Shown one piece after another: positions 27,645-36,447 of a stretch of DNA of 64,000 nucleotides. Position 1 is the stretch's first letter. Each line of letters starts with the position of its first letter. This DNA is from Xiheimicrobium sp052034585 (GTDB lineage: Bacteria; Myxococcota; Myxococcia; Myxococcales; Myxococcaceae): assembly GCA_052034585.1 (NCBI GenBank), contig JBPOIJ010000139.1, positions 15,356 through 79,355 of the forward strand. The letters are read 5' to 3'. The position numbers and the translations under genes were made by a program. The notes under the pieces are model-generated. The model did not search any database. It had not been told where the DNA came from and saw only the letters and a program-made list of their open reading frames with translations.

Positions 27645-29045
27645 CTACTTCATCTTGATGCGCGTGCTCGCGAGCAGCCGGCCCTTGCGGCCGTAGATCT
27701 CGAAGGTGAGCTCGTCGAGGGAGTCTGCGTTCACCCGGCAGAAGTTGTCTTCGTTCACGAAGCCGAACGCCTCGCCCAGCACGAAGCCCGGCGCACCCGG
27801 GAGATCGCCCTCCCGCACGAAGTGGTGCTCGGTCTCGGCGGGGTAGGGCCAGAAGAAGGGGCTCGAGACGAGCGAGTGAATTCGAGTGCCGTTGGGGCCG
27901 GTCACCGTCGAGCTCGAAGAGCAGTGAACGTCACCCGAGAGGAAGACGACGTTGGTGAGCCGTTGATCGTCGATGAAGCGCAGCAGCTCGGCGCGCTGGG
28001 CGGGAAACCCGCTCCACTTGTCGTCGGAGAACGTCTTCAGGTCCGGGAACATCGGCACCGACGAGCCGACGAACTTGTACTTGTGCACGCGCCTCGGCGA
28101 AGCGAGCCATCGCTTGAGCGTCTCCATCTGCCGGGGCGAGATCATCTCGTGCTTGGTGAAGCGCTCGGTGCGCACGTCCATCACGAAGACGTCGGCGAGG
28201 CCGGCGCTGAACTCGTACCAGCGCACCTTCGGCGCGTCGGAGAGCGTCTCGTCGTTGGTCGGCGCGAACGAGGGGCCATGCACCTGTTGGTACGAGGCGT
28301 AGGCGTGCATCGCGAGCGTGTAGAGCGTGTGCTTCGAGGTCGCGCGATCCTGTGACCAGTTGTCTTCGATCTCGTGATCGTCGAGCACCATGTAGGTCGG
28401 CACTTTCGAGACGAGGCTGCTGAAGTGCTCGCGGCTGAAGCTCTTCTGGTAGCGCGCGTGGAAGGCCGAGGCGGTGTCGTCGGGGAACACCGCGTTCATG
28501 TCGTCGGCATAGATCTGATCGCCGAGCATCAAGGTGAAGTCGGTGCGTAGACCCTCGGCCTGATCGCGGATCGATCGGAAGGTCTTGTCGCCGCGATCGT
28601 CGAAGAAGAAGCCTCCGAAGAGCCGCAGCAGATAGCTGCAGGAGCCGAAGACGAACGAGGTGCGCTTGTCGTTCTCTGCCGGCATCGTGCGGAAGCCGTA
28701 CACGGTCAACGGCTTGAGCGAGGTCGCCGCGACGTCGTCGGGCAGCTCGTCCGGCTCCTTCTCGTTGAAGGTGAAGCCGATGCGGTACTGGTAGGCCGTA
28801 CCAGGGGTGAGCCCTTCGAACTCCACCACTCCGGTGAAGTCGAAGCCGGGGCGCATGGGGAACCACCGAGTGTTGAGGATCGCGCCCTTCGCGTCGAGGA
28901 GCTGCGCGATCCCGAAGCAGCGCTTGAAGGCCTCGCCTCGGCGCACGTCTTCTCCTCGCCCCCACAAACGAACGCTGGTCGCGGTGGTGTGGCCGACGAT
29001 CGGGCCGACGGTGAGCGGTCGAATCGCGAGACGCGTGGCTGCCAT
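27645..29045 (-). CDS. phoD: PhoD-family alkaline phosphatase/phosphodiesterase
   Basis: The 466-residue protein has a fibronectin-like N-terminal domain (residues 10-115) and a metallophosphatase domain with the PhoD landmarks FGSCSYLL, MLGDQIYADD, LDDHEIEDNW and SGDVHCSS. These supply the Asp, His and Cys ligands for Fe/Ca. Classical PhoD enzymes are exported by Tat; here no signal sequence is seen, so this may be a cytoplasmic member of the family, which would be unusual. The closest reading is a phosphomonoester or diester hydrolase. It is divergent from the DUF4403 gene across a 134-base gap. Confidence 0.85.
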   Translation of the reverse strand: MAATRLAIRPLTVGPIVGHTTATSVRLWGRGEDVRRGEAFKRCFGIAQLLDAKGAILNTRWFPMRPGFDFTGVVEFEGLTPGTAYQYRIGFTFNEKEPDELPDDVAATSLKPLTVYGFRTMPAENDKRTSFVFGSCSYLLRLFGGFFFDDRGDKTFRSIRDQAEGLRTDFTLMLGDQIYADDMNAVFPDDTASAFHARYQKSFSREHFSSLVSKVPTYMVLDDHEIEDNWSQDRATSKHTLYTLAMHAYASYQQVHGPSFAPTNDETLSDAPKVRWYEFSAGLADVFVMDVRTERFTKHEMISPRQMETLKRWLASPRRVHKYKFVGSSVPMFPDLKTFSDDKWSGFPAQRAELLRFIDDQRLTNVVFLSGDVHCSSSSTVTGPNGTRIHSLVSSPFFWPYPAETEHHFVREGDLPGAPGFVLGEAFGFVNEDNFCRVNADSLDELTFEIYGRKGRLLASTRIKMK

Positions 29046-29179
29046 GGGTGTCCCTCCCTCGAGCGGCTGAGCCTACGTCAACCGGGGCGCGACCGCTGGG
29101 CATCAGCCACAGCCCGAGCGTCGAGGGACTGCCGAGTGGTGCTCGCCTCGCCTTCTCGGCTGGGCTTTGCTCACCCGCC

Positions 29180-30550
29180 ATGCGACCGCTCTCCGCTCTC
29201 GGTGCGTTGCTCTCGAGTTTCGTCCTCGCGTCGGCCTGCGCGACGATGCCGCTGTACCCCTCGAGGCCTCCCTCGGCGACGGGCGCACCGCCGGCCGATC
29301 CACTGCCGACGAAGCTCGTCATTCACCTCGCCGCGACCTCCGCCGGCCTCAAGCACGCCCTCGACGCGAAGGTGCCCCAGTCGGGCGAGGCGACCTTCGA
29401 GCTGCGTGGCCAGCGCCCGGTGAAGTGGTCGAGGAGCCCCTTCACGCTCCGCTTCGCCGACCAGCGCGTCGAGCTGAAGACCGATCTCACCCTCGACACC
29501 GAGCTGCCGATCATCGGGAAGTCGACGATCCCTGTGTCGATCTCGGTCGTCGGTGAGCCGGTGATCACCAGCGACTGGAAGGCGCGGTTGCAGGGCGCGC
29601 GCTCGAAGGTGGAGTCGAAGGACCTGCGGCTGCGCACGATGGAGGGCATGGCCGGCGTCTACGAGCGGGCGGCGCAGGCGATCGATCAGAGCCTCGAGGA
29701 GTACTCGTGGGATCTCACCCCGCAGATCGCGAGCGCCTGGCAGCGGCTGTCCGCACCCATTCCGGTGACGGTGGGTGACGCCAGCGCCTGCGCGGTGCTC
29801 AAGGTGACCTCCATCGAGGCAGGGCCGACGGTGATTGCTGGAGGCTTCGAGAAGGACGTCGCCTTCGTCGTCGCGCCCTCGGTCTCGCTCCCGTGCCCTG
29901 AGGCGGCGCCGGCCCAGCTGCCGCGCCTGTCGAACGTCGCCACCTTGCCCTCGGGGCCCTTCACGGTCGAGGTGCCGATCGCCGCGCGCTACCAGGAACT
30001 CGCGAAGGCCATGTCGGCGACCTTCACCGACGGGAAGCTGTTCTTCTCCAAGTCCTACCCGGAGCTGTACCTCGCCGACCCCGAGGTGTTCGCGAGCAAG
30101 GACGATCAGCTGGTGGTGAAGCTGCACCTCGCGGGGCCGATCAAGGCAGCGGGGCTCTCGGCGAACCTCGACGGCGATCTCTATTTCGCGGGGCACCCGG
30201 AGGTCATCGACAACGAGCTGCGCATTCCCGATCTCGAGCCGACCGTGCAGACGACGAGCTTCCTGCTCGGGCTGAAGGCGAGCTTGGACGGCCAGGGCAT
30301 TCGTGATCAGGCCCGCGCGGCGCTCAAGCTCGATCTCACCGAGCGGTTCTCCTCGGTGCGTCAGCGGCTGTCGACCGACACGATGTTCGAGGAGCTGGGC
30401 TGCGTGCGGACGTCGGTGGCGAAGATCGCGGTGACCTCCGTGCACCCGCACGCGTCGTACCTGCGGGTCTACGTCTCGGTGACGGCGCAGGGGTCGGTCT
30501 ACCTGCCCTGTCCGTCGGTCACTCCTGGGGCGGTGTCGCTCGCCCCCTGA
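29180..30550 (+). CDS. DUF4403-family lipoprotein
   Basis: This 456-residue protein begins with a signal sequence ending in a lipobox (ALLSSFVLASAC), so it should be lipidated at Cys20. The rest follows the DUF4403 plan: two beta/alpha repeats that resemble the lipid-binding BPI fold, with a strand near WDLTPQIASAW and a conserved tail QGSVYLPCP. No enzyme residues are known for the family. Its stop is immediately beside the stop of the convergent DUF1552 gene (no gap). The ATG at 29180 matches the lipobox; an earlier in-frame start would put 44 odd residues before the signal. Confidence 0.75.
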   Translation: MRPLSALGALLSSFVLASACATMPLYPSRPPSATGAPPADPLPTKLVIHLAATSAGLKHALDAKVPQSGEATFELRGQRPVKWSRSPFTLRFADQRVELKTDLTLDTELPIIGKSTIPVSISVVGEPVITSDWKARLQGARSKVESKDLRLRTMEGMAGVYERAAQAIDQSLEEYSWDLTPQIASAWQRLSAPIPVTVGDASACAVLKVTSIEAGPTVIAGGFEKDVAFVVAPSVSLPCPEAAPAQLPRLSNVATLPSGPFTVEVPIAARYQELAKAMSATFTDGKLFFSKSYPELYLADPEVFASKDDQLVVKLHLAGPIKAAGLSANLDGDLYFAGHPEVIDNELRIPDLEPTVQTTSFLLGLKASLDGQGIRDQARAALKLDLTERFSSVRQRLSTDTMFEELGCVRTSVAKIAVTSVHPHASYLRVYVSVTAQGSVYLPCPSVTPGAVSLAP

Positions 30551-31861
30551 TCACAGCCCTCGCAGCGTGCCCGTGCAGAAGCTCGGCTCACCCCAGGTCG
30601 TCTGGGTGCCTCCGAAGGCGCGCAAGATCGAGACGAGCAGGTTGTTGTGCTGCTGCCCGCTGAACTTCACGTAGCGCCCCATCTGCCAGCCAGCGGCACC
30701 ACCCGCGAGCAAGTGCGGCATGTCGTCGTGCGAGTGCACGTTGCCGCGCGAGACGTCGCTGCCCTGGAACACCAACGAGTTGTCGAGCAGCGTGGTGCCG
30801 TTCGAGTCGGTGAGGTTCTTCAGGCTCTCGAGCACGTACGCGAACTGCTGCGCCTGCCAGCGATCGCGCTCGGCCAGCTTGAGCCGCATCTGATCGGCGT
30901 CGCCGTAGTGGGAGATGTTGTGGATCGACGAGTTGATCCCCAAGAACGGCATGCCTCGGTGGTTCTTCGCGTCGCTGAACATGATGGTGACGACGCGGGT
31001 CAGATCGCACTGGAAGGCGACGGTCATCAGATCGAGCTGCAGCTTCGCCACCTCGGGCATCGCCGCTTCCGAGAGGAACTGGAGCTCGCCCGGCGCCATC
31101 GGCGTCGCGCAGGTGCCGGGTGGGAGGGCCGTCACGCGCCGCTCGAGCTCGCGCACCTTGGTGAGGTGCCCGTCGAGGCGTTGCTGATCGATCGTGCCCA
31201 TTCGGCGCTTCACCACCGCGACCTGATCGAGCACCGCGTCGAGCACCGACTTCCGTCGCTTCTGGGTGGCGTCGAGCACCGGCCCCGAGCCCTCCATGAA
31301 CAGGTTTCGGAAGGTGACCCGTGGATCGTTCTGCGGGAGCAGCGGCTGCGCATCGCCGGCGTAGCTCATCACTCCGGAGACGTCGCGTTCCTGGGCGTTG
31401 ACGCCGAGCTGGAGGCTCGCCAGCCGCGTCGTCTGCCCGACCATCGCCGCGATCGCCTGGTCGATCGACTGGCCCTTTGCCCAGCCAGCCGAGCTGCCGT
31501 CGTTGCCGACGAAGGTGCCCGAGTTCAGCTTCGCTCCGGTGAGGAGCGCGCCCAGGCCGCGCTGGTGCATCTCGCCCGTGCCGGTGATCGCCACGTTCAT
31601 GTCGATGCCCTGAACGAAGAGCATCTTGTCGCGGTAGGGCGCCAGTGGCTGGTGGATCTGGTTGAGCGTGAAGGACTGCTCGTTCGCCCCGGCGGTCGGG
31701 AACCACTGTGGCGTGAAGACGCCGTTGGGCACGTAGATGCCGACGAAGCGCTTGGGAATTTCTCCGCCGTCGGCGCGCGCCGCGTCGGGCAGGAGGGGCA
31801 GGGCGATCGCGATGCCACCTGCACCGCGAAGGACGTTGCGTCGTGAGAGGAGCTTCTTCAT
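30551..31861 (-). CDS. DUF1552 protein, Tat-exported (copy 1)
   Basis: The 436-residue protein has a twin-Arg signal (MKKLLSRRNVLRGAGGIAI) and the typical DUF1552 body. That body has a start like VPNGVFTPQWFP, a VQGIDMN strand, a middle with GALLTGAK, and an HSHDDMPHLLAGGAA segment near the C-terminus that looks like a metal site. DUF1552 proteins are found in planctomycetes and myxobacteria with DUF1592 proteins and are exported. They resemble DUF1501/sulfatase-like folds, but no activity has been shown. Its start overlaps the stop of the upstream DUF1592 gene (ATGA), so the two are translated together. A second pair is at 41339-44391. Confidence 0.85.
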   Translation of the reverse strand: MKKLLSRRNVLRGAGGIAIALPLLPDAARADGGEIPKRFVGIYVPNGVFTPQWFPTAGANEQSFTLNQIHQPLAPYRDKMLFVQGIDMNVAITGTGEMHQRGLGALLTGAKLNSGTFVGNDGSSAGWAKGQSIDQAIAAMVGQTTRLASLQLGVNAQERDVSGVMSYAGDAQPLLPQNDPRVTFRNLFMEGSGPVLDATQKRRKSVLDAVLDQVAVVKRRMGTIDQQRLDGHLTKVRELERRVTALPPGTCATPMAPGELQFLSEAAMPEVAKLQLDLMTVAFQCDLTRVVTIMFSDAKNHRGMPFLGINSSIHNISHYGDADQMRLKLAERDRWQAQQFAYVLESLKNLTDSNGTTLLDNSLVFQGSDVSRGNVHSHDDMPHLLAGGAAGWQMGRYVKFSGQQHNNLLVSILRAFGGTQTTWGEPSFCTGTLRGL

Positions 31862-33489
31862 CGCGCCTCCCCCGCCGGACGGGTCCGGAACGTGTCACTC
31901 ATGATGATCGCCACCAGCAGCTCGTCGAAGCGGCCCTGCGACGTGCTGAAGCGCTCCTGGACTTGGGTGAGGCTACAGGCATCGCCGGCGCCGAGTCCGC
32001 GGCCCATGGCGAAGTGCATCCACTCCGCCGAGACGCAGTCGTGCACCTGCCGCGACTCGGCCAGCTTCTTGGACAGCTCGACGACGCCGCTGAAGGTCCC
32101 GGAGAGCTTCTCGTCGCGCGCCGCATAGACGCTGCCCGAGGCGTCGACCGGCTTCCCGTTCTCGCTCGTTCGATACTGGCCGACGGCATCGTAGTTCTCG
32201 AAGCCGAACCCGACCGGATCGATGAGGTGATGACAGCCCGCGCAGAACGGATCGGTTGAGTGCTGGAGGAAGCGCTCGCGGGTCGTGGTGCCGGTGTTCG
32301 GCGCGGGCGGAACCGGGTTGAAGCCCGCGGGTGGAGGCGGCGGCGGCTGGCAGAGCACCTTGTCGAGCACGAAGATGCCGCGCCGAATCGGAGACGACTG
32401 ATCGGGCGACGACAGCCGCGCGAGCAGGCCAGGCTGGGTGAGCAGCCCGAGGCGCTCGGTGCCGGGCATCGAGACCGGCGTGAAGTCGGAGCCGAGGCCC
32501 GAGCGGTTGACGTACGACTCCATCAGGTTGTTCGCGTACACGCGATCGCTCGTCAGCAGCGCCTTGAGGGTGCCTGGGCCCGAGGCGATGTCGCGCAGGT
32601 AGAGATCGAGCGAGTCCTGCCAGGCCTTCGCGAGCTGCGGCGAGAAGTTCGGGTAGCGCGCCGGGTCCTTGCTGAGCCGCGCGATGTCCTCGGTGCGCAG
32701 CCAGAGGTTGAAGAAGCGCATGCGGCCGCGCATCGCCCGCTGATCGGCGAGGAGCCGGCGAGCCTGGGCCTCGAGCACGGAGGGATCGTCGAGCTGACCC
32801 GTCTCCGCCGCGTCGAGCAGGGTGTCGTCGGGCGTCGAGGCCCAGAGGAGGTACGAGAGCCGAGTCGCCAATTCGGTGCCGATGAGCGGCGTCCGGAAGT
32901 CCCATTTGGAGGCCGGCGTCTGGCCTTCCTCGAAGCGGTAGAGGAACTGCGGCGACTGGAGCATCACCTGCAAGGTCCACTCGGTCGCGACGTCGAAGTC
33001 GTTGCCTTGCGAGGCGAGCACCTGGTTGAAGAAGACCTTGAAGCTGGCCTTCTCCTCGACGGTGAGGGCGCGGCGGAAGAGGCGGCGGCCGGTCTGGGCG
33101 ATGAACTGATCGGCGCAGGCGGAGTCGCGCGTCTGGCAGGGCACCACTCGGCTGCGCTGGGTCTGCATCGCGGTGCCGGCGATCGCCTCGGCGGCCTCGA
33201 GGTACCGCGTCACCGACTCGTCCGTCACCTGGAGCGACTTCGCGTCGTTGTCGAACCCGTTGACGATCGGCTCACGGGGAAAGTCGCGCGAGGGGTTGCT
33301 GGTGTCTCCGAGGAGATCGGCGACGGTGAAGTCGAACTCCGCCCTCGTCAGCAACCGCATCGGCGTGCGATCGGCGGCGCCGTCACACTCGGCGACCGGA
33401 GGTGGCTGCTCTTCCGGTGGTGGCTTCTTCGGGCACGCGAGCAGCGAGGTCGCCGCCAGGATCGTCACCGCGCTTCTCACAAGACGCAT
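31858..33489 (-). CDS. DUF1592/DUF1588-type lipoprotein with heme motif (copy 1)
   Basis: This 543-residue predicted lipoprotein has a lipobox (ATSLLAC). It then carries the modules of a planctomycete-type PSD protein: DUF1587 (RLLTRAEFDFTVADLLGD), DUF1595 (RRLFRRALTVEEKASF), DUF1592 in the centre, DUF1588 with the CAGCHH motif (about 420) that may bind heme c, and DUF1585 at the end. Proteins of this type are exported and thought to have a role in carbohydrate or organic-matter use, but this is not shown. The module order is complete. It is the upstream partner of the DUF1552 gene, with an ATGA overlap. Confidence 0.85.
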   Translation of the reverse strand: MRLVRSAVTILAATSLLACPKKPPPEEQPPPVAECDGAADRTPMRLLTRAEFDFTVADLLGDTSNPSRDFPREPIVNGFDNDAKSLQVTDESVTRYLEAAEAIAGTAMQTQRSRVVPCQTRDSACADQFIAQTGRRLFRRALTVEEKASFKVFFNQVLASQGNDFDVATEWTLQVMLQSPQFLYRFEEGQTPASKWDFRTPLIGTELATRLSYLLWASTPDDTLLDAAETGQLDDPSVLEAQARRLLADQRAMRGRMRFFNLWLRTEDIARLSKDPARYPNFSPQLAKAWQDSLDLYLRDIASGPGTLKALLTSDRVYANNLMESYVNRSGLGSDFTPVSMPGTERLGLLTQPGLLARLSSPDQSSPIRRGIFVLDKVLCQPPPPPPAGFNPVPPAPNTGTTTRERFLQHSTDPFCAGCHHLIDPVGFGFENYDAVGQYRTSENGKPVDASGSVYAARDEKLSGTFSGVVELSKKLAESRQVHDCVSAEWMHFAMGRGLGAGDACSLTQVQERFSTSQGRFDELLVAIIMSDTFRTRPAGEAR

Positions 33490-33589
33490 CGACCGCCCCG
33501 TCTGCCGTCGAAGGGCCGGCCGGCCACGACGTGCGATCGCCCACTGTGGTCAAAGTCGGGGCTCCCAGCAAGTCCCTCTTCTCGCGGGG

Positions 33590-33607
33590 TTGACACATCA
33601 CATGTCA
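33590..33607. promoter_or_regulatory. TTGACA box within a TGACA/TGTCA dyad
   Basis: A consensus -35 hexamer TTGACA at 33590-33595 lies in a short dyad TGACA-N7-TGTCA (33591-33607), about 85 bases upstream of the tRNA-Pro gene. No clear -10 hexamer is seen at the right distance (TCGGAG is there), so the promoter reading is weak. Confidence 0.2.
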
Positions 33608-33677
33608 GAACGTCGGAGCTTGCGCGTCCGCCTGCGCTGGGTCAGAAGGACGCGGCATTTTCGAGCAGTCCACACAT

Positions 33678-33751
33678 CGGGGTGTAGCGCAGTTTGGTAG
33701 CGCGTCTGCCTTGGGCGCAGAAGGTCGTCGGTTCGAATCCGGCCACCCCGA
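33678..33751 (+). tRNA. tRNA-Pro(UGG)
   Basis: A 74-base tRNA. The acceptor stem CGGGGTG pairs with CACCCCG at the 3' end and is followed by discriminator A at 33751. The D arm is TAGCGCAGTTTGGTAGCGC, the T arm holds GGTTCGAATCC, and the anticodon loop CTTGGGC gives anticodon TGG (33712-33714), reading CCA and related Pro codons. The terminal CCA is not encoded. It lies 16 bases from the next tRNA, so both may be cut from one transcript. Confidence 0.95.
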
Positions 33752-33767
33752 CTTCACAAGCCATCAT

Positions 33768-33841
33768 GCGCCCGTAGCTCAGTTGGATAGAGCATCGGCC
33801 TTCTAAGCCGGGGGTCGTGGGTTCGAATCCCGCCGGGCGCG
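33768..33841 (+). tRNA. tRNA-Arg(UCU)
   Basis: A 74-base tRNA. The acceptor stem GCGCCCG pairs with CGGGCGC, with discriminator G at 33841. The anticodon loop CTTCTAA gives TCT (33802-33804), which reads AGA and AGG Arg codons. These are rare in GC-rich genomes, so this tRNA is probably a minor species. The encoded 3' end lacks CCA. The opposite strand carries the last codons and stop of the AraC gene. Confidence 0.95.
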
Positions 33842-34606
33842 CACCTGTTCCGCATGTCGCCGCGGAGTCCAGCCGTAGAGCCGCTTGAATTGTTGGCCGA
33901 AGCGGCTCAGGTCGGAGAAGCCGGCGTGGGTCGCGGCCGCCGTCACCGGCTGGCCTGCCTCGAGCAACTGGGCCGCGTGGCGCAGACGAGCATCGAGCAG
34001 GAACTGGTGGGGACTCTTGCCAGTGCGGCGCTTGAACTCGCGACTGAAGTGAAACCGGCTCAGGCCCGCCGCTCGGGCGAGCTCGTCGACGGTCGCTGGC
34101 GCGTTGCGATCGAAGGCCCGCTCGACGGCGCGGGCGATGCGGCGATCGTGCACCCGGCCGAGCTCGTCAGCGGCGAGCCGCGCTTCGAGCACCTCGAGGA
34201 GCACCTCGATCGCCGCCGAACCGAGCAGCTCGTCGTCTTGGGAGAAGCGCGCGAGCTGGTCGAAGCAAGGCCCGAACACCAACCCGGGGTCGATGCCTCG
34301 CGCGACGATGCGAGGGCCGAGCTCGTCACGGATCGGCGCCAGCGCGGCCTCCGAGAGATGGAGCGACTCGGCATGGCCTCCTTCAGTGAGGAGCGTTCGG
34401 TGTTCCACTCCCTCGGGGACGACCACCACCGCGCCGGTCGGCACCACCACGTCGGTGTTGCCCAGCGAGTAGACGAGGGTGCCGCGCTTCACCCACGCGA
34501 GCTCGAGGCCTCGGTGGCAGCTCCTGCCGGTCCACTGCGATGTGCCGGCGGCATAGGCCCTGAGGCTCGCTGGGCCGGCGTCTGCGCGATGGGTGAGCCG
34601 AAGCAC
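33803..34606 (-). CDS. AraC-family transcription regulator overlapping a tRNA
   Basis: A 267-residue regulator read from a GTG. The N-terminal half (about 1-140) is a cupin-like sensor domain (VVVVPEGVEHRTL). The C-terminal half (about 165-258) has two helix-turn-helix motifs, ending in the AraC signature ATHAGFSDLSRFGQQFKRLYG near residue 230. The DNA-binding domain ends properly with WTPRRHAEQV. The frame then runs 12 codons into the antisense of tRNA-Arg, giving the string RRDSNPRPPA and a TAG stop inside the anticodon loop. Those last residues are a by-product of the overlap. The ligand and targets are unknown. Confidence 0.8.
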   Translation of the reverse strand: MLRLTHRADAGPASLRAYAAGTSQWTGRSCHRGLELAWVKRGTLVYSLGNTDVVVPTGAVVVVPEGVEHRTLLTEGGHAESLHLSEAALAPIRDELGPRIVARGIDPGLVFGPCFDQLARFSQDDELLGSAAIEVLLEVLEARLAADELGRVHDRRIARAVERAFDRNAPATVDELARAAGLSRFHFSREFKRRTGKSPHQFLLDARLRHAAQLLEAGQPVTAAATHAGFSDLSRFGQQFKRLYGWTPRRHAEQVRARRDSNPRPPA

Positions 34607-34719
34607 GGCAACGACCTACCACAGCCCTCCAGTCGATTCGATCGGCCGCCTCGCCGCGAGACCGGCCGCTCCACGCTCGAATCGACGTCACCCGAGCGTG
34701 CTCTTCAGCCTCTGCGTCG

Positions 34720-36447
34720 TCACTTCCTGGACTCGGCGACGATCAGCGCCAGATCGGCGGCGGTGTTGGCGTCGTCGTTGTTCACGTCGAAGAGCGGATC
34801 GTACGAGCCGTCGACCCGGCGTTCGGGCGGAAGCGCGCCCCCGACGTGCAGCGCGGTCTCGATCAGATCCGCTCCGTCGACGGTGCCATCGAAGGTGACG
34901 TCGCCGAGCAGCTTGGGCGTCACCTCGCGCACCGCCGTCCACTCGCGATCGAGCTCGATCAACACCGGCCTCGAGTCGAAGCCCTCCGTCCAGGTCGCGC
35001 TCACCGAGTCGAGCGTCAGCGAGTGCTTCAACGCCCTGCCGTCTTCGAGGTGGACGACGACCGGCAGCTTCATCGGGAACTCGGCCGAGCTCGCGACCTC
35101 GAGCGTCAGCCGATGCCGGCTCGCGTCCTCGGTGATGGTGGTGGTGATCGACAGGTTCGGGAAGCCCGTCGCCGAGAGCCAGCGGGCGCGGAAGCGGGTG
35201 AGATCCTTCCCGCTCGCGGTTTGGATCGCATCGACCCACGCCTCGACCGAGAGCGTCGGCTGCACCTCGAGGGCTTTGCGCAGGCCTGCGGTGAGGGCTT
35301 CCTTGCCGACCCACTCCTCGAGGGCGCGAACCACGAGTGGACCCTTGTGGTACACGGCGTGGACGTAGACGGGGCTGCGAGCGACGTTCGGATCGAGGAT
35401 CGCGACGTCCTGCGCGCCCGGGCGCCGATACATGTACCAGACGGCGTTCATTCGGCGGCCCTTCATGCCTTCACGTTCCCCGTCGACTTCGCTCTTGGCT
35501 CTCCAGAGCGTGTACTCGGCCATCGACTCCGAGAGGAACGGCGTGGCCGGCGAGGCAATGTTGCCCCACCACGAGTGCGCCATCTCGTGCGGGACCTGGG
35601 GAACGATGTACGCGTACTGCGGCGTCGTCATGAACTCGTTTAGGAAGACGAGGCTCAGCTGGCCCACCGCGCCCGCCATGAAGTTCTGGGGAACGAACGC
35701 GTAGTGGAAGCGCTCGCCCGGGAGCGGGCCGTACATCGCCGCCATCGCCGGGTAGTAGCGCTCGGCCTCGGCGACGATCCGCTCCATCACCGGCTTCGTC
35801 GACGGCTCGCGGTAGAGCCCGATGAAGTGGCCGTCGGTGGACTCGAGGCGGTTCGCCCGTGCGGCAAAGAAGGCGAGGGCGTCGGTGGGAAACGACCAGC
35901 CGAAGGTCCACCGCTCGGTGCCGTTCATGAGCGAGGTCTTGGTCGGCGCTCCGCCCTGAACGCAGGCCGCTTCGTGTCCGGGAGGAAGCAGGAGCGAGAG
36001 CGTTCCCACGAACGGGTCCGTCGAGTCGTAGGCCACCGGGTACCACCGCACGCCTTGGCTGATCGCCCCCATGAACGTGAAGCCGTCGGTGCGAGTGCAC
36101 TCGACCCGGCCTCCGCTCGCACAAGCGGGAGTGTCGCGCGTCTCGATGACGATCGTCGCCTCGTCGCCCGCCGCCAGGGCCGTGGGGAGTGCGATCTGGA
36201 GGAGGTACTGGCGCGGATCGGCGGTGAATTGGGCGGGGCCCTGGTTGACCGTGACGGCGGTGACGGTCCCAGTCGGCAGGAGCAGCTTCACCTCAGTGAC
36301 GGCTCGCTCGGCCTTGAGACGCAGCGCGGTCTTCACCGACAGCTCGGCCGTCGAGGTGAGATCGACCTCCAGCTCCTGGCTGAGCAAATCGACCTGCGCC
36401 GCAGCCGGCAGCGCGAGGAGCATCAGGGAACTCAAGAGCGCTCTCAC
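34720..36447 (-). CDS. M1-family metallopeptidase with C-terminal dockerin-like module
   Basis: The 575-residue protein starts at a GTG with a signal peptide (ALLSSLMLLALPAAAQ). The catalytic domain carries the zinc motif HEMAHSWWGN near residue 287 and the downstream Glu in LSESMAEY. The GAMEN exopeptidase motif of true aminopeptidases is degenerate (MAGAVGQL). The C-terminal 60 residues form a dockerin-like pair of calcium loops: GDVTFDGTVDGADLI and FDVNNDDANTAADLALI. The GTG overlaps the stop of the upstream cohesin-like lipoprotein gene (GTGA), so they are made together. The protein is likely exported and held at the cell surface; its substrate is unknown. Confidence 0.8.
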   Translation of the reverse strand: MRALLSSLMLLALPAAAQVDLLSQELEVDLTSTAELSVKTALRLKAERAVTEVKLLLPTGTVTAVTVNQGPAQFTADPRQYLLQIALPTALAAGDEATIVIETRDTPACASGGRVECTRTDGFTFMGAISQGVRWYPVAYDSTDPFVGTLSLLLPPGHEAACVQGGAPTKTSLMNGTERWTFGWSFPTDALAFFAARANRLESTDGHFIGLYREPSTKPVMERIVAEAERYYPAMAAMYGPLPGERFHYAFVPQNFMAGAVGQLSLVFLNEFMTTPQYAYIVPQVPHEMAHSWWGNIASPATPFLSESMAEYTLWRAKSEVDGEREGMKGRRMNAVWYMYRRPGAQDVAILDPNVARSPVYVHAVYHKGPLVVRALEEWVGKEALTAGLRKALEVQPTLSVEAWVDAIQTASGKDLTRFRARWLSATGFPNLSITTTITEDASRHRLTLEVASSAEFPMKLPVVVHLEDGRALKHSLTLDSVSATWTEGFDSRPVLIELDREWTAVREVTPKLLGDVTFDGTVDGADLIETALHVGGALPPERRVDGSYDPLFDVNNDDANTAADLALIVAESRK

